Shown one piece after another: positions 45,998 through 55,709 of a DNA stretch of 64,000 nucleotides. A model generated the notes under the pieces. That model was not told the DNA's origin. It searched no databases and saw only the letters and a program-made list of their open reading frames with translations. The DNA lies in contig CAVWRK010000003.1 in assembly GCA_963757395.1 (NCBI GenBank), forward strand, positions 186,001 to 250,000, written 5' to 3'. The DNA is from DATAOG01 sp963757395 (GTDB lineage: Bacteria > Pseudomonadota > Alphaproteobacteria > Geminicoccales > Geminicoccaceae). Position 1 is the first letter of the stretch; every line of letters starts with the position of its first letter. The position numbers and the translations under genes were made by a program.

Positions 45998-47004
45998 CTA
46001 CGGCAGGTCGGCCTGCGCTGCGCAGCGCTGGATCGCGCCCTTGTCGCCGCCGGAGATCACCCCGGACTTCTTCAGGTCGTTGAGGAGATGCGCGACGCCG
46101 CTCACGAACCCGCCGTGGTTCTTGGCGCCGGCCGCGATCCCGGCGACCAGGTCGGAGATCGTGCAGCCGGTCGCATCGAGCGCATTGGCCACGCCGGAAT
46201 CACAGCCGTCGATGACCACCGTCGCCGCCAGATCGGACGCCGGGCAGGCATCGTCGTCATCGGCAACGCCGTCGCCGTCCTCATCGGCGAAGACGCCACT
46301 CAGCTCGACGTTGTGCACCGTCGCCTCCGACCGCGGGTCGATGTCGTAGGTGAAAAGCCCCGGCCCAATCGATAGGTAGTCGTTCACATCGAACTCGAAT
46401 GGCCTGTTCCCAGACGTGAAACTCGCCTCGAACTCGACGATGAATCTGGGGTACGACACCGATACGCCGGCGACGTTGAAGGTCACCGACGGGAACCGCA
46501 CCGAATCAGAGTCCGGGATTCGGCCCGGACGAATTGACGAATGTCCATTGAGTAACGACGGTCCCGGGGTAGGAACTGCCTGCCACGGTTAGTGTGGCCT
46601 TGGTGCTATTGACGCCCGTGAGTCCATTGAAATAGTTACGGGTGTTTGTAGTGTTGCCTTGGCCGTCACCCAGTGAAATAAGGGTCGATTGTGCGGTCGA
46701 ATCGTCGAACTCGTAGACGATCGTTACCCGCTTGCCTTTGAGGTTCGCAGGGTCGGCATCGCTGAATTGGTCGACGGTCGCTTCGAGCGTGTAGCGGATC
46801 GGCTTTGCCTGAACGATCGTCGCCCCACCGAGGCTGGCGGGAAGCGCGGCAAGCAGCAGAGCACAGGCGAGATGGTGCCGCGCCGCCTTGTCCCGCGATT
46901 TCGGGCCGCGCCCGATGGCTCGTCCCGGGCGTGCGTCCGATTGGAGCTCAGAGGATGGATCGTCTGAGCGGCGCGGCTGAGCGCGCAAGCGATGCTGTCT
47001 AGTC
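45998..47004 (-). CDS. Secreted protein with the shared Cys-containing C-terminal module, one frame break
   Basis: The start at 47004 (MTRQHRLRAQPRRSDD) has a strong ribosome-binding site, AAAGGAGG, 12-17 bases upstream. A signal-like segment (LACALLLAALPASLGGATIVQA) precedes a beta-rich domain, IRYTLEATVDQFSDADPANLKGKRV onward, with LTVAGSSYPGTVVTQWTF. The frame breaks near 46511 (one extra G restores PDSDSVRFPSV). The rest is ESFTSGNRPFEFDVND-like and ends in DEDGDGVADDDDACPAS plus the same C-terminal module as the two NHL genes. It may be a PEP-CTERM-like or lectin-like surface protein, but no known domain was recognised in the first 280 residues. Confidence 0.7.
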
Positions 47005-47459
47005 ATACGTGCCCCTCCTTTATGGTTGTGTGGCTCCTCTACATGTACAACGCGGCCGCGGGTTGCCACGATCCTGCGAGGAGTACCGACGCCAAGCAGC
47101 CGAGCGGCGGACGCTTGCAGTAAACCGCAGACAACGTGCAATTGATCCCTTGCCTAGTCTGGCAAAGCTTTGTCGACCCTCAGAGCAGCGCGGTCGGTGG
47201 CCGCGTCGTGCCGGCCCGGAGGGCGGCGCTTCTCGGCGACGGCTGGAGCCCTCGCCAAATCGTCAGCAGTCGGAGAGGCAGATCAAGCGCGAAAGCGGCA
47301 AGGTCAACCTACCCGGAGCAGTCGTCACCCGCCTGAATAGGCAAGACCGGCTGCGCGATCGGCCGATCGCGGCTGGACGGCATGGTCCCGTCCCGCACGG
47401 CCATTGTCAACCATTGAGCTGCCTGCAGCGGCGCCGACCCCGCCGGAGGTGCCGGCAGA
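47005..47459. other. Gap between the surface-protein genes and glyA
   Basis: About 455 bases with no convincing gene. It should contain the promoter of the 47004 gene and the end of the glyA transcript. The reading frames present are Arg/Pro-rich, and no hairpin-plus-T-run terminator was clear. Confidence 0.4.
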
Positions 47460-48779
<1,320 letters not shown>

Positions 48780-48968
48780 GTGACCTCGAAGCCGGCGCGG
48801 CCGGCGCCATGGTGGCGAAGGACCGGTCGCGGCAAGGCGCCGGTCGGTGGCGACGTGGTAGCACAGTCGGGCGTGAATCCAAGGCGACGATTGATCGCGC
48901 GCGCCCTTGCCCCCACGTGGGGTCATATAGTAGCTTCGCCCCCGATCGCCAGCCCTCGGATACATGCC

Positions 48969-49214
48969 ATGGCCGACCTGAAGGTCCGCAATCTCGACGA
49001 CCACGTAGCCTCGGCGCTCAAGGCCCGCGCGCGCCAGAAGGGCATCCCGCTCGAAGAAGCGGTGCGCCGCACCCTTGCTCTTTCGGTCGCCCGCGACCGC
49101 GCCGACCTGTTCGCGCGCGCCAAGGCGCTGCGTGCCGCCGCCGGCGGCATACCGGGTCGTCCGGAGCTGGACAGCGCCCGGATCATCCGCGAGGAGCGGG
49201 ATACCTGGGGTTGA
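48969..49214 (+). CDS. FitA-like (ribbon-helix-helix) antitoxin, first of two
   Basis: An 81-residue protein: MADLKVRNLDDHVASALKARA and RQKGIPLEEAVRRTLALSVA form an RHH DNA-binding domain of the FitA type. The C-terminal tail ends SARIIREERDTWG, the short acidic segment that inserts in the PIN toxin active site. It lies seven bases upstream of a second, similar antitoxin and has no toxin of its own directly after it. Confidence 0.9.
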   Translation: MADLKVRNLDDHVASALKARARQKGIPLEEAVRRTLALSVARDRADLFARAKALRAAAGGIPGRPELDSARIIREERDTWG

Positions 49215-49221
49215 GCTTGAG

Positions 49222-49479
49222 ATGGGAGGAGTCGTGGCCGACATCAAAGTGCGCAACCTGGATGAGCGGGTTGCCGACATCCTGAAGACCAGGGCCAGGA
49301 ACCGGGGCATCTCGCTCGAAGAGGAAATCCGGCGAACGCTCGCGGCGTCGATCAACTCCGATATGGAGGCCTTCGCCCGCCGCGCCGCCGCGATCCGCGC
49401 TGCGACCGCCGGGCAGGAGAACGATCCTGCGTCGGACAGCGTCCCGGTCATCCGCGAGCAGCGCGATGACTGGGGCTGA
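49222..49479 (+). CDS. FitA-like antitoxin, second of two
   Basis: An 85-residue paralogue of the preceding gene: VADIKVRNLDERVADILKTRA, RNRGISLEEEIRRTLAASI, and the tail SVPVIREQRDDWG. The start is ATG 49222 or GTG 49234; the GTG gives the closer match to the first antitoxin's MADLKV. Its end overlaps the PIN toxin start by 14 bases. Confidence 0.92.
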   Translation: MGGVVADIKVRNLDERVADILKTRARNRGISLEEEIRRTLAASINSDMEAFARRAAAIRAATAGQENDPASDSVPVIREQRDDWG

Positions 49480-49906
49480 AATCATCGCGTTCGCAACCGT
49501 GCTCGACGCCTCGGTTGCGATCCGATGGCTGGCCACGGAACCCGGGACAGCGGCCGCGGTCGCCTTGATGGGGCGCCCGACCCGATGGCTGGCGCCGAGA
49601 CTGTTGCTGACCGAGGTCGCGGGCGCCCTCCACCGCAAGATCGCTGCGGGGCGGATTCGAGACATTGCCGCAACGGAGGCGCTGGGCGTGCTGTTGAACG
49701 CCGTCGAGCGCGGCGCGATCCAACTCGCCGAGGACGAGCGCTTCATGGCCGCAGCCTTCGTGCTGGCGACCTCGATGGGCCACAAGGTCGCCGACTGCGT
49801 CTATGTTGCTCTTGCCGAGCACGAGGGCGCGGCGCTTGCGACCGCTGATCGGCGGCTTGCAGCTCTGGCCGAACGGCGCGGCGTGGCCACAACTCTGCTG
49901 TCATAG
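49466..49906 (+). CDS. PIN-domain ribonuclease toxin (VapC/FitB-like)
   Basis: A 146-residue PIN domain with the acidic residues in place: TVLDASVAIRWLATEP, LLLTEVAGALHRKIAAG, MGHKVADCVYVALAEHEGAALATADRRLAAL. The predicted activity is RNA cleavage. Together with the upstream FitA-type antitoxins it forms a module with two antitoxins to one toxin. It ends 11 bases before hutH. Confidence 0.93.
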   Translation: MTGAEIIAFATVLDASVAIRWLATEPGTAAAVALMGRPTRWLAPRLLLTEVAGALHRKIAAGRIRDIAATEALGVLLNAVERGAIQLAEDERFMAAAFVLATSMGHKVADCVYVALAEHEGAALATADRRLAALAERRGVATTLLS

Positions 49907-49917
49907 ATGGACGGGAC

Positions 49918-51463
49918 ATGGCCGATCAGCATGGCGCACCGCTGAAACCAGGCGGGCTCACTTTCGACGAGCTGCGCGCTCTGTCGCTGGGCGGGAGGGA
50001 GGTGCGGCTCGACGAGGCCTGCTGGACGGCGGTCGAGGCGGCGGCGCGGGTGGTGGCAGAGGCGGCCCGGGGCGAGGCCGCGGTCTATGGCGTCAACACC
50101 GGCTTCGGCAAGCTCGCGACCACCCGGATCGCGCCCGCCGAGATCCTGGAGCTGCAGCGCCGTCTGGTGCTCTCGCACATGTGCGGCGTCGGCGCGCCGT
50201 TGCCCGACCCGGTGGTCCGCCTGGTGCTGGCGCTCAAGGCCGCGAGCCTCGCGATGGGCCATTCCGGGGTCCAGCGGCCGACCATCGAGCTCCTGCTGAA
50301 ACTTTTGAACCACGACGCTTTGCCAGTCATTCCGGCGAAGGGCTCGGTCGGCGCCTCCGGCGATCTGGCGCCGCTCGCCCATCTCGCCGGCTGCCTGCTC
50401 GGTCAGGGCGAGATCCGTCTTGCCGGGACCACCAGGCCAGCCGCAGAGGTCCTGACCGCGATCGGAGCGGCACCGCTGCAGCTCGGGGCCAAGGAGGGCC
50501 TGGCGCTCCTGAACGGCACCCAGGTCTCGACCGCCCTGGCCCTGGTCGGCTGGTTCAGGGCATCCTCGGTGTTCGAGGCGGCGCTGGTCGCCGGTGCGCA
50601 TGAGCGTCGATGCCGCGCTCGGCAGCGACGTGCCGTTCGATCGGCGCCTCAACCGGGTGCGCGGCCAGCCGGGCCAGATCCGGGTCGCCGAGCGGCTGGC
50701 CGGGCTGCTCGCCGGCAGCGCGATCCGGGCCTCGCATCTGACCGGCGACCCGCGCGTCCAGGATCCCTACAGCCTGCGCTGCCAGCCGCAGGTCATGGGG
50801 GCCTGCCTGGATCTGCTGGAGGGGGCGGGTGCGACGCTGCTGCGGGAAGCGAACGGCGTCTCCGACAACCCGCTGGTCTTTGCCCCGAGCGCCCCCGGCG
50901 AGGCCGGCCAGATCCTCTCGGGCGGCAATTTTCACGGCCAGCCGGTCGCGTTCGCAGCCGATCAGATCGCCATGGCGCTGGCCGAGATCGGCTCGCTGGC
51001 AGAGCGCCGGATCGCGCTCCTGACGGACCCTGCGCTGAGCGGCCTGCCGGCGTTCCTCGCGCCTGTGCCCGGGCTCAATTCAGGTTTCATGCTGGCTCAG
51101 GTGACCGCGGCCGCGCTCGCCAGCGAGAACCAGCATCTGGCTCATCCGGTCGCGATCGACAGCCGGCCGACCTCGGCCAACCAGGAGGACCACGTCAGCA
51201 TGGCGACCTACGCCGCGCGCCGCCTCCTGGAGATGACCGAGAACGCCGGCCACATCGTCGCGATCGAGCTTTTGGCCGCGGCCCAGGGGATCGAGCTCCG
51301 CCGCCCGCTCCCGACCAGTCGGCGACTGGAGGCCGTACTTGCCGCGGTGCGCCGCCACGGCGCTTTTGTGAGCGAGGACCGCTCGCTCGCCGGCGAGATT
51401 GCCGGGCTTGCGGCAGCACTCCTCGCGGGCGAGCTGGCGCTCGAACGGCCCCTGTTGGGTTAG
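49918..51463 (+). CDS. hutH: Histidine ammonia-lyase, one frame break
   Basis: HutH deaminates histidine to urocanate. The N-terminal segment shows VYGVNTGFGKLATT, QRRLVLSHMCGVG and the MIO-forming Ala-Ser-Gly in GSVGASGDLAPLAHLAG. A one-base insertion near 50596 shifts the frame; after it come MSVDAALGSDVPFDRRL, SLRCQPQVMGACLD, REANGVSDNPLVF, GGNFHGQPVAFAAD and ANQEDHVSMATYAARRL. The other hut genes are not in this window, so the lyase may serve another role (for example with SDR 51485). Confidence 0.93.
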
Positions 51464-51484
51464 TGGGAAAAAGGGAGAAAAAAA

Positions 51485-52264
51485 ATGGATCTGGGGATCG
51501 CGGGACGCCGCGCGATCGTCTGCGCATCGAGCCGGGGTCTGGGCAAGGCGTGCGCCCGGGCGCTGGCGCGGGCAGGCGTTGCCGTCGTCGTCAATGGGCT
51601 GGACGAGGCCCGCCTCGCGGCCACGGCCGAAGAGCTACGCCGAGAAACCGGCAGCCGCATCACGCCCGTGGTCGCGGACGTCACGACCCGGGATGGTCAG
51701 GCGAAGCTGCTCGAAGCGCTGCCCGATCCGGACATCCTGGTGACCAATGCGGGCGGGCCGCCGTTCAAGGATTTCCGGGCGCTCGACCGCGAGGCGATCC
51801 TGACCGGCGTCACCTGGAACATGGTGACCCCGATCGAGCTGATCCAGGCGACTATCGATCCGATGATCGGACGCGGCTTCGGCCGGATCGTCAACATCAC
51901 CTCGATCTCGGTCCGGATGCCGGTCCAGGGCCTCGATCTGTCGTCCGGGGCGCGGGCCGGGCTCACCGCTTTCGTTGCCGGCGTCGCCCGCTCGGTCGCG
52001 CACGCCGGGGTCACGATCAACAACGTGCTGCCCGGCTTCTTCGACACCGACCGCTACTGGGCCGGCATCGACGCCACCGCCAAGGTCCAGGGCAAGCCGC
52101 GCGACCAGTTCGCCAAAGAACGGGAAAACCTGGTGCCGGCGCGCCGGATCGGCGACCCACAGGAACTGGGCGACGCCTGCGCCTTCCTCTGCAGCGCGCG
52201 GGCGGGCTACATCACCGGCCAGAACCTTCTGTTGGATGGCGGCCTGTTCAACAGCGCGTTCTAA
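51485..52264 (+). CDS. Short-chain dehydrogenase/reductase lacking the Tyr active site
   Basis: A 259-residue Rossmann enzyme. The cofactor loop is CASSRGLGKACARAL and the NAG motif is LVTNAGGPPFKDF. Other motifs are GRIVNITSISVRMPVQGL, then SSGARAGLTAFVAGVARSV, VLPGFFDTDR and the ending GQNLLLDGGLFNSAF. Normal SDRs have YxxxK after the Ser; here the stretch reads LDLSSGARAGL with no Tyr. The subfamily with SNGAR in this place is known and its chemistry is uncertain. It lies 21 bases after hutH. Confidence 0.88.
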   Translation: MDLGIAGRRAIVCASSRGLGKACARALARAGVAVVVNGLDEARLAATAEELRRETGSRITPVVADVTTRDGQAKLLEALPDPDILVTNAGGPPFKDFRALDREAILTGVTWNMVTPIELIQATIDPMIGRGFGRIVNITSISVRMPVQGLDLSSGARAGLTAFVAGVARSVAHAGVTINNVLPGFFDTDRYWAGIDATAKVQGKPRDQFAKERENLVPARRIGDPQELGDACAFLCSARAGYITGQNLLLDGGLFNSAF

Positions 52265-52371
52265 GTCAATCGGTGGCGTCGATCGGGGCGCGCAGATACG
52301 TCGTCGTAGCTGTGCTTGGCCAGTCGCTGGCACACCTCCGGCAGCACCCCAGCGAACACGCTGTACTTCAT
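52261..52371 (-). pseudogene. Possible remnant of a sugar isomerase/epimerase N terminus
   Basis: A 36-residue frame beginning MKYSVFAGVLPEV and containing LAKHSYDDV, which resembles the start of TIM-barrel sugar phosphate isomerases or epimerases (MKxSVFTxxxPE, then LAxxGYDGVEW). It stops almost at once and the rest of the barrel is not found nearby. Low confidence; it could be coincidence. Confidence 0.25.
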
Positions 52372-52498
52372 CGCGGTCCTCAACCTTTGCGACGAGCGTT
52401 GGGTCTCTCAAGCCCCCGCGAGGCGCACCGATGTTGATTGACGCAGCTCGGTGCGTATGGCATCATAGTGATGCAATCAGAACAAAGGAGGAGGTGAC

Positions 52499-52798
52499 AT
52501 GGCACGTCACGCGGATTCCGTCGACATTGGTTGGCCGGACAGGCCGGCGCGCCTGCGCGCCCAGCTCGCCAGGATGAGCGAGAGCCAGCTGCGGCGGTTG
52601 CTGGTCTGGCTCGACCAGCGGGGCGCCGCGGCCGGCAAGACCTTCGCCGTGCATCAGGCCGACCCGCGCGATCCGGCCTCGCGCGACCTGATCGAGATCC
52701 AGGTCAGTGGCTTCAGCGCCGAAGATTCCCGGCCGAAGCTTCGCCTGCCCGAGGTGTCCGGTCGGATGGCTCGGCACGAGCAGGCCGCGCGCGCCTGA
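52499..52798 (+). CDS. Hypothetical small protein
   Basis: A 99-residue protein with a good ribosome-binding site (AAAGGAGGAGG just upstream of the ATG). The composition is charged and Arg/Asp-rich: PARLRAQLARMSESQLRRLLVWLDQRG and DLIEIQVSGFSAEDS. I do not recognise a family. The helical N-terminal half could be DNA- or RNA-binding. It is convergent with tsaD, 10 bases away. Confidence 0.6.
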   Translation: MARHADSVDIGWPDRPARLRAQLARMSESQLRRLLVWLDQRGAAAGKTFAVHQADPRDPASRDLIEIQVSGFSAEDSRPKLRLPEVSGRMARHEQAARA

Positions 52799-52808
52799 GG
52801 CCTCCTGC

Positions 52809-53897
52809 CTAGGCCTTGACGCCGGCGCCGAGCGCGGGCTCGGCCGCGGGGTCGAGGGGCCAGCGGGCGCGGGCCGGTGCCCGCAGGTCGTCGATCAGGC
52901 CGAGCGCGAGACGCTCCTGCCCGGCCCAGGCGATCATGACGCCGTTGTCGGTGCAGAGCCGGGGCGGCGGCACGATCAGACGGAGGCCCTGTCCAGCCGC
53001 AAGGGCGGCAAGACGGGCGCGGAGATGGGTGTTGGCGGCGACCCCGCCTGCGACCACCAGCGTATTGGCGCGGGGATAGTCGGCGCGCAGCATCGACGCC
53101 GCATGGCGCGTGCGATCGACCAGGATGTCGCCAGTCGCGGTCTGAAAGCTCGCGCAAAGATCATTCAGCGCCGGCGCCTCCAGGGCTGTCGGCCCCAGCC
53201 GCTCGATGGTCTGGCGGAGCGCGGTCTTGAGGCCCGAGAACGAGAAGTGGCAGCCGGGCTGGCCTCGCATCGGCCGCGGCAGCGCGAAGCGCTCCGGGTC
53301 GCCGGTTGCCGCTGCCCGCTCGACCGCGGGCCCGCCCGGAAAACCGAGATTGAGCATCTTGGCGGCCTTGTCGAAGGCCTCGCCGAGGGCATCGTCGAGG
53401 GTGGTGCCGAGCCGCCGGTAGCGCCCGACGCCCTGCACCACCAGCAGCTGGCAATGGCCACCCGAGATCAGCAGCAGCAGATAGGGAAAATCGACGCCAT
53501 CGGTCAGGCGGGCGGTGAGCGCATGGCCCTCGAGGTGGTTGATCGCGAGCAGCGGCCGGCGGTGGACGGCGCAGATCGCCTTGGCGGTCACGAGGCCGAC
53601 GATCAGCCCACCGATCAGACCAGGCCCGGCGGTCGCCGCGACGCCTGCCAGATCGCCGAACCCGAGCCCGGCGGCCGCCATGACCCGGGCGATCAGCCGG
53701 TCGAGGACCTCGACGTGGGCGCGCGCCGCGATCTCGGGCACGACGCCGCCGAACGGCGCGTGCCGGTCCTCCTGGCTCTGCAGCGCCTCGGCCAGCACCC
53801 GTCGCTCGGCGTCGACCAGGGCGGCGGCGGTCTCGTCGCAGCTGGTCTCGATCCCGAGCACCACGGGCGGCCCTGATGTGCTAGATATTCCGGTCAT
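52809..53897 (-). CDS. tsaD: tRNA N6-adenosine threonylcarbamoyltransferase
   Basis: A 362-residue Kae1/TsaD protein that attaches threonylcarbamoyl to A37 of ANN-decoding tRNAs. Motifs are VVLGIETSCDETAAALV, the metal-binding LAINHLEGHALTARL, LLLISGGHCQLLVV, CASFQTATGDILVDRT and LCTDNGVMIAWAG. The start is MTGISSTSGPPVVLG. It is divergent from hemC with 59 bases between the starts, a conserved arrangement in alphaproteobacteria. Confidence 0.96.
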   Translation of the reverse strand: MTGISSTSGPPVVLGIETSCDETAAALVDAERRVLAEALQSQEDRHAPFGGVVPEIAARAHVEVLDRLIARVMAAAGLGFGDLAGVAATAGPGLIGGLIVGLVTAKAICAVHRRPLLAINHLEGHALTARLTDGVDFPYLLLLISGGHCQLLVVQGVGRYRRLGTTLDDALGEAFDKAAKMLNLGFPGGPAVERAAATGDPERFALPRPMRGQPGCHFSFSGLKTALRQTIERLGPTALEAPALNDLCASFQTATGDILVDRTRHAASMLRADYPRANTLVVAGGVAANTHLRARLAALAAGQGLRLIVPPPRLCTDNGVMIAWAGQERLALGLIDDLRAPARARWPLDPAAEPALGAGVKA

Positions 53898-53956
53898 GAT
53901 CCCAGCACATAAGCCCGCGCCAGCATGATCGCCAGCGCCCGACCCGGGGCCTGAGG

Positions 53957-54880
53957 GTGACGGCGCTTGTGCGCATCGGCACCCGCGGCTCGCCGCTCGC
54001 CCGCATCCAGGCGGCGCTGGCGTTGCGCGCGCTCGAAGGGGCGCATCCGGAGCTGGCGGCGCCGGGGGCGCTCGAGGTCGTGGCGATCCGCACGACCGGC
54101 GATCGGATCACCGACCGGCCGCTCGCCGAGCTCGGCGGCAAGGGCCTGTTCTGCAAGGAGCTCGAGGCGGCGCTGCTCGAGGGCCGGATCGACCTCGCGG
54201 TGCACTCGGTCAAGGACCTTCCGACCTGGCTGCCGGACGGCCTGGTGCTGGGCGCGGTGCTGGCGCGCGCCGACCCGCGCGACGTCCTGATCAGCCGGGA
54301 TGGCGCCGGCCTCGAGGGCCTGCCGCCGGGCGCCGTGGTCGGCACCGCCTCGCTCCGGCGCCAGGCGCAGCTGCTGGCGCGCCGGCCCGAGCTGCGGGTG
54401 GTAGGCTTCCGCGGCAACGTCGAGACCCGGCTCGCAAAGCTCGCGGCCGGCGCGGTCGATGCGACCCTGCTCGCGCAGGCCGGCCTCGAGCGCCTCGGGA
54501 TCGCGCCGGCCGGCGCCACGATCCTGCCGCCCGAGGTCATGTTGCCGGCGGTCGGCCAGGGCGCGATCGGGGTCGAATGCCGGGCGGACGACGCGTCGAC
54601 CCTGGCCCTGCTGGCGGCGATCGAGGATCCGGACAGCCGCGCCTGCATCACGGCCGAGCGCGCGCTCCTGGCCGCGCTCGACGGCTCCTGCCAGACGCCG
54701 ATCGCCGGTCATGCCCGGTGCGCAGGCGGCGAGCTTCGGCTCGCAGCCCTGATCGCGCGCCCGGACGGCAGCGCCTGCCTGCGTACGACCCGCGAGGGCG
54801 CGCTCGCCGATGGTGTGGCGCTCGGCCGCGATGCCGGTCTCGAGCTGAAGGCGCGCGCCGGCCCGCGTTTCTTCGACTGA
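53957..54880 (+). CDS. hemC: Hydroxymethylbilane synthase (porphobilinogen deaminase)
   Basis: A 307-residue enzyme that polymerises porphobilinogen to hydroxymethylbilane. Landmarks are RIGTRGSPLARIQA, LGGKGLFCKELEAALL, DLAVHSVKDLPTWLP, GFRGNVETRLAKL and the dipyrromethane-binding Cys in DGSCQTPIAGHA. The start is GTG 53957 (TALVRIGTRGSPL). Confidence 0.96.
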   Translation: MTALVRIGTRGSPLARIQAALALRALEGAHPELAAPGALEVVAIRTTGDRITDRPLAELGGKGLFCKELEAALLEGRIDLAVHSVKDLPTWLPDGLVLGAVLARADPRDVLISRDGAGLEGLPPGAVVGTASLRRQAQLLARRPELRVVGFRGNVETRLAKLAAGAVDATLLAQAGLERLGIAPAGATILPPEVMLPAVGQGAIGVECRADDASTLALLAAIEDPDSRACITAERALLAALDGSCQTPIAGHARCAGGELRLAALIARPDGSACLRTTREGALADGVALGRDAGLELKARAGPRFFD

Positions 54881-54911
54881 TGCCGGCAGCGACGGCGCGG
54901 GAGACCGGCTC

Positions 54912-55625
54912 GTGCATGTCCTGATCACCCGACCGCAGGCCGATGCCGAGGCGCTCGCGCGGGCGCTCGAGGCCCGCGGCCACAGCACCCTGATCGCACC
55001 GCTCTTGACGATCGAGCCGATCCCGGGCGCGGTTCCGGACCTCGAGGGCGTGCAGGCGATCGTGCTGACCAGCGCCAACGCGGTGCCGGCGCTCTCTGGA
55101 ACCGATCCCGGCCGGCCGGTGTTCGTGGTCGGTGAAGCGACCGCGCGGGCGGCGCGCGCGGCCGGCTGCGGCGACGTGCGCGCGGCCGGCGGCGACGCCG
55201 CGAGCCTGGCGCGGCTGATCATCGGGCAGTGCCGGCCGACCGCCGGCGCGGTCCTGCACCTCGCCGGCGCCGAGGTCCGGCCGGGGCTCGCCGAAGCGCT
55301 GCGGGCAGCCGGCTTCGAGCTGCGTCGCCAGGCGGTCTACCGCGCGGTCGCAGCGAGAGGCCTGGCGCCGTCGGTGATCGAAGCGATCCAGAGCGGAGAA
55401 ATCGATGCCGTGCTGCTGTTCTCGCCGCGCAGCGCCGCGGTCCTGGTCGACCTGATCGGCCGGTACGATCTGGCCGGCTGCCTTGGCCGGACCGAGGCAA
55501 TTTGCCTCAGCGCGGCGGTCGCGGCGCCCTGTCGTCGTCTGAGCTGGGCGGGGGTCCGGATCGCCGCCCACCCGGAGGTTGAAATGGTCCTGCGACAGCT
55601 TGAAGGGCGCGAGGGAAGGTGCTAG
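54912..55625 (+). CDS. hemD: Uroporphyrinogen-III synthase
   Basis: A 237-residue HemD. The sequence is weakly conserved in this family; seen here are HVLITRPQADAEALARALEARGH, PLLTIEPI, QAIVLTSANAVPAL, VGEATARAARAAG and a C-terminal AVLLFSPRSAAVL. It starts at a GTG 31 bases after hemC. Position between hemC and the mitofilin gene supports the call. Confidence 0.92.
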   Translation: MHVLITRPQADAEALARALEARGHSTLIAPLLTIEPIPGAVPDLEGVQAIVLTSANAVPALSGTDPGRPVFVVGEATARAARAAGCGDVRAAGGDAASLARLIIGQCRPTAGAVLHLAGAEVRPGLAEALRAAGFELRRQAVYRAVAARGLAPSVIEAIQSGEIDAVLLFSPRSAAVLVDLIGRYDLAGCLGRTEAICLSAAVAAPCRRLSWAGVRIAAHPEVEMVLRQLEGREGRC

Positions 55626-55709
55626 GCGTGCCGGGCGTCGCCGCTCGGCGGCGCAAGACACGCCGCCATCATCATCGGTCCGCGGCAAGAGGTTCCCCGA
55701 GAGGCTTTC

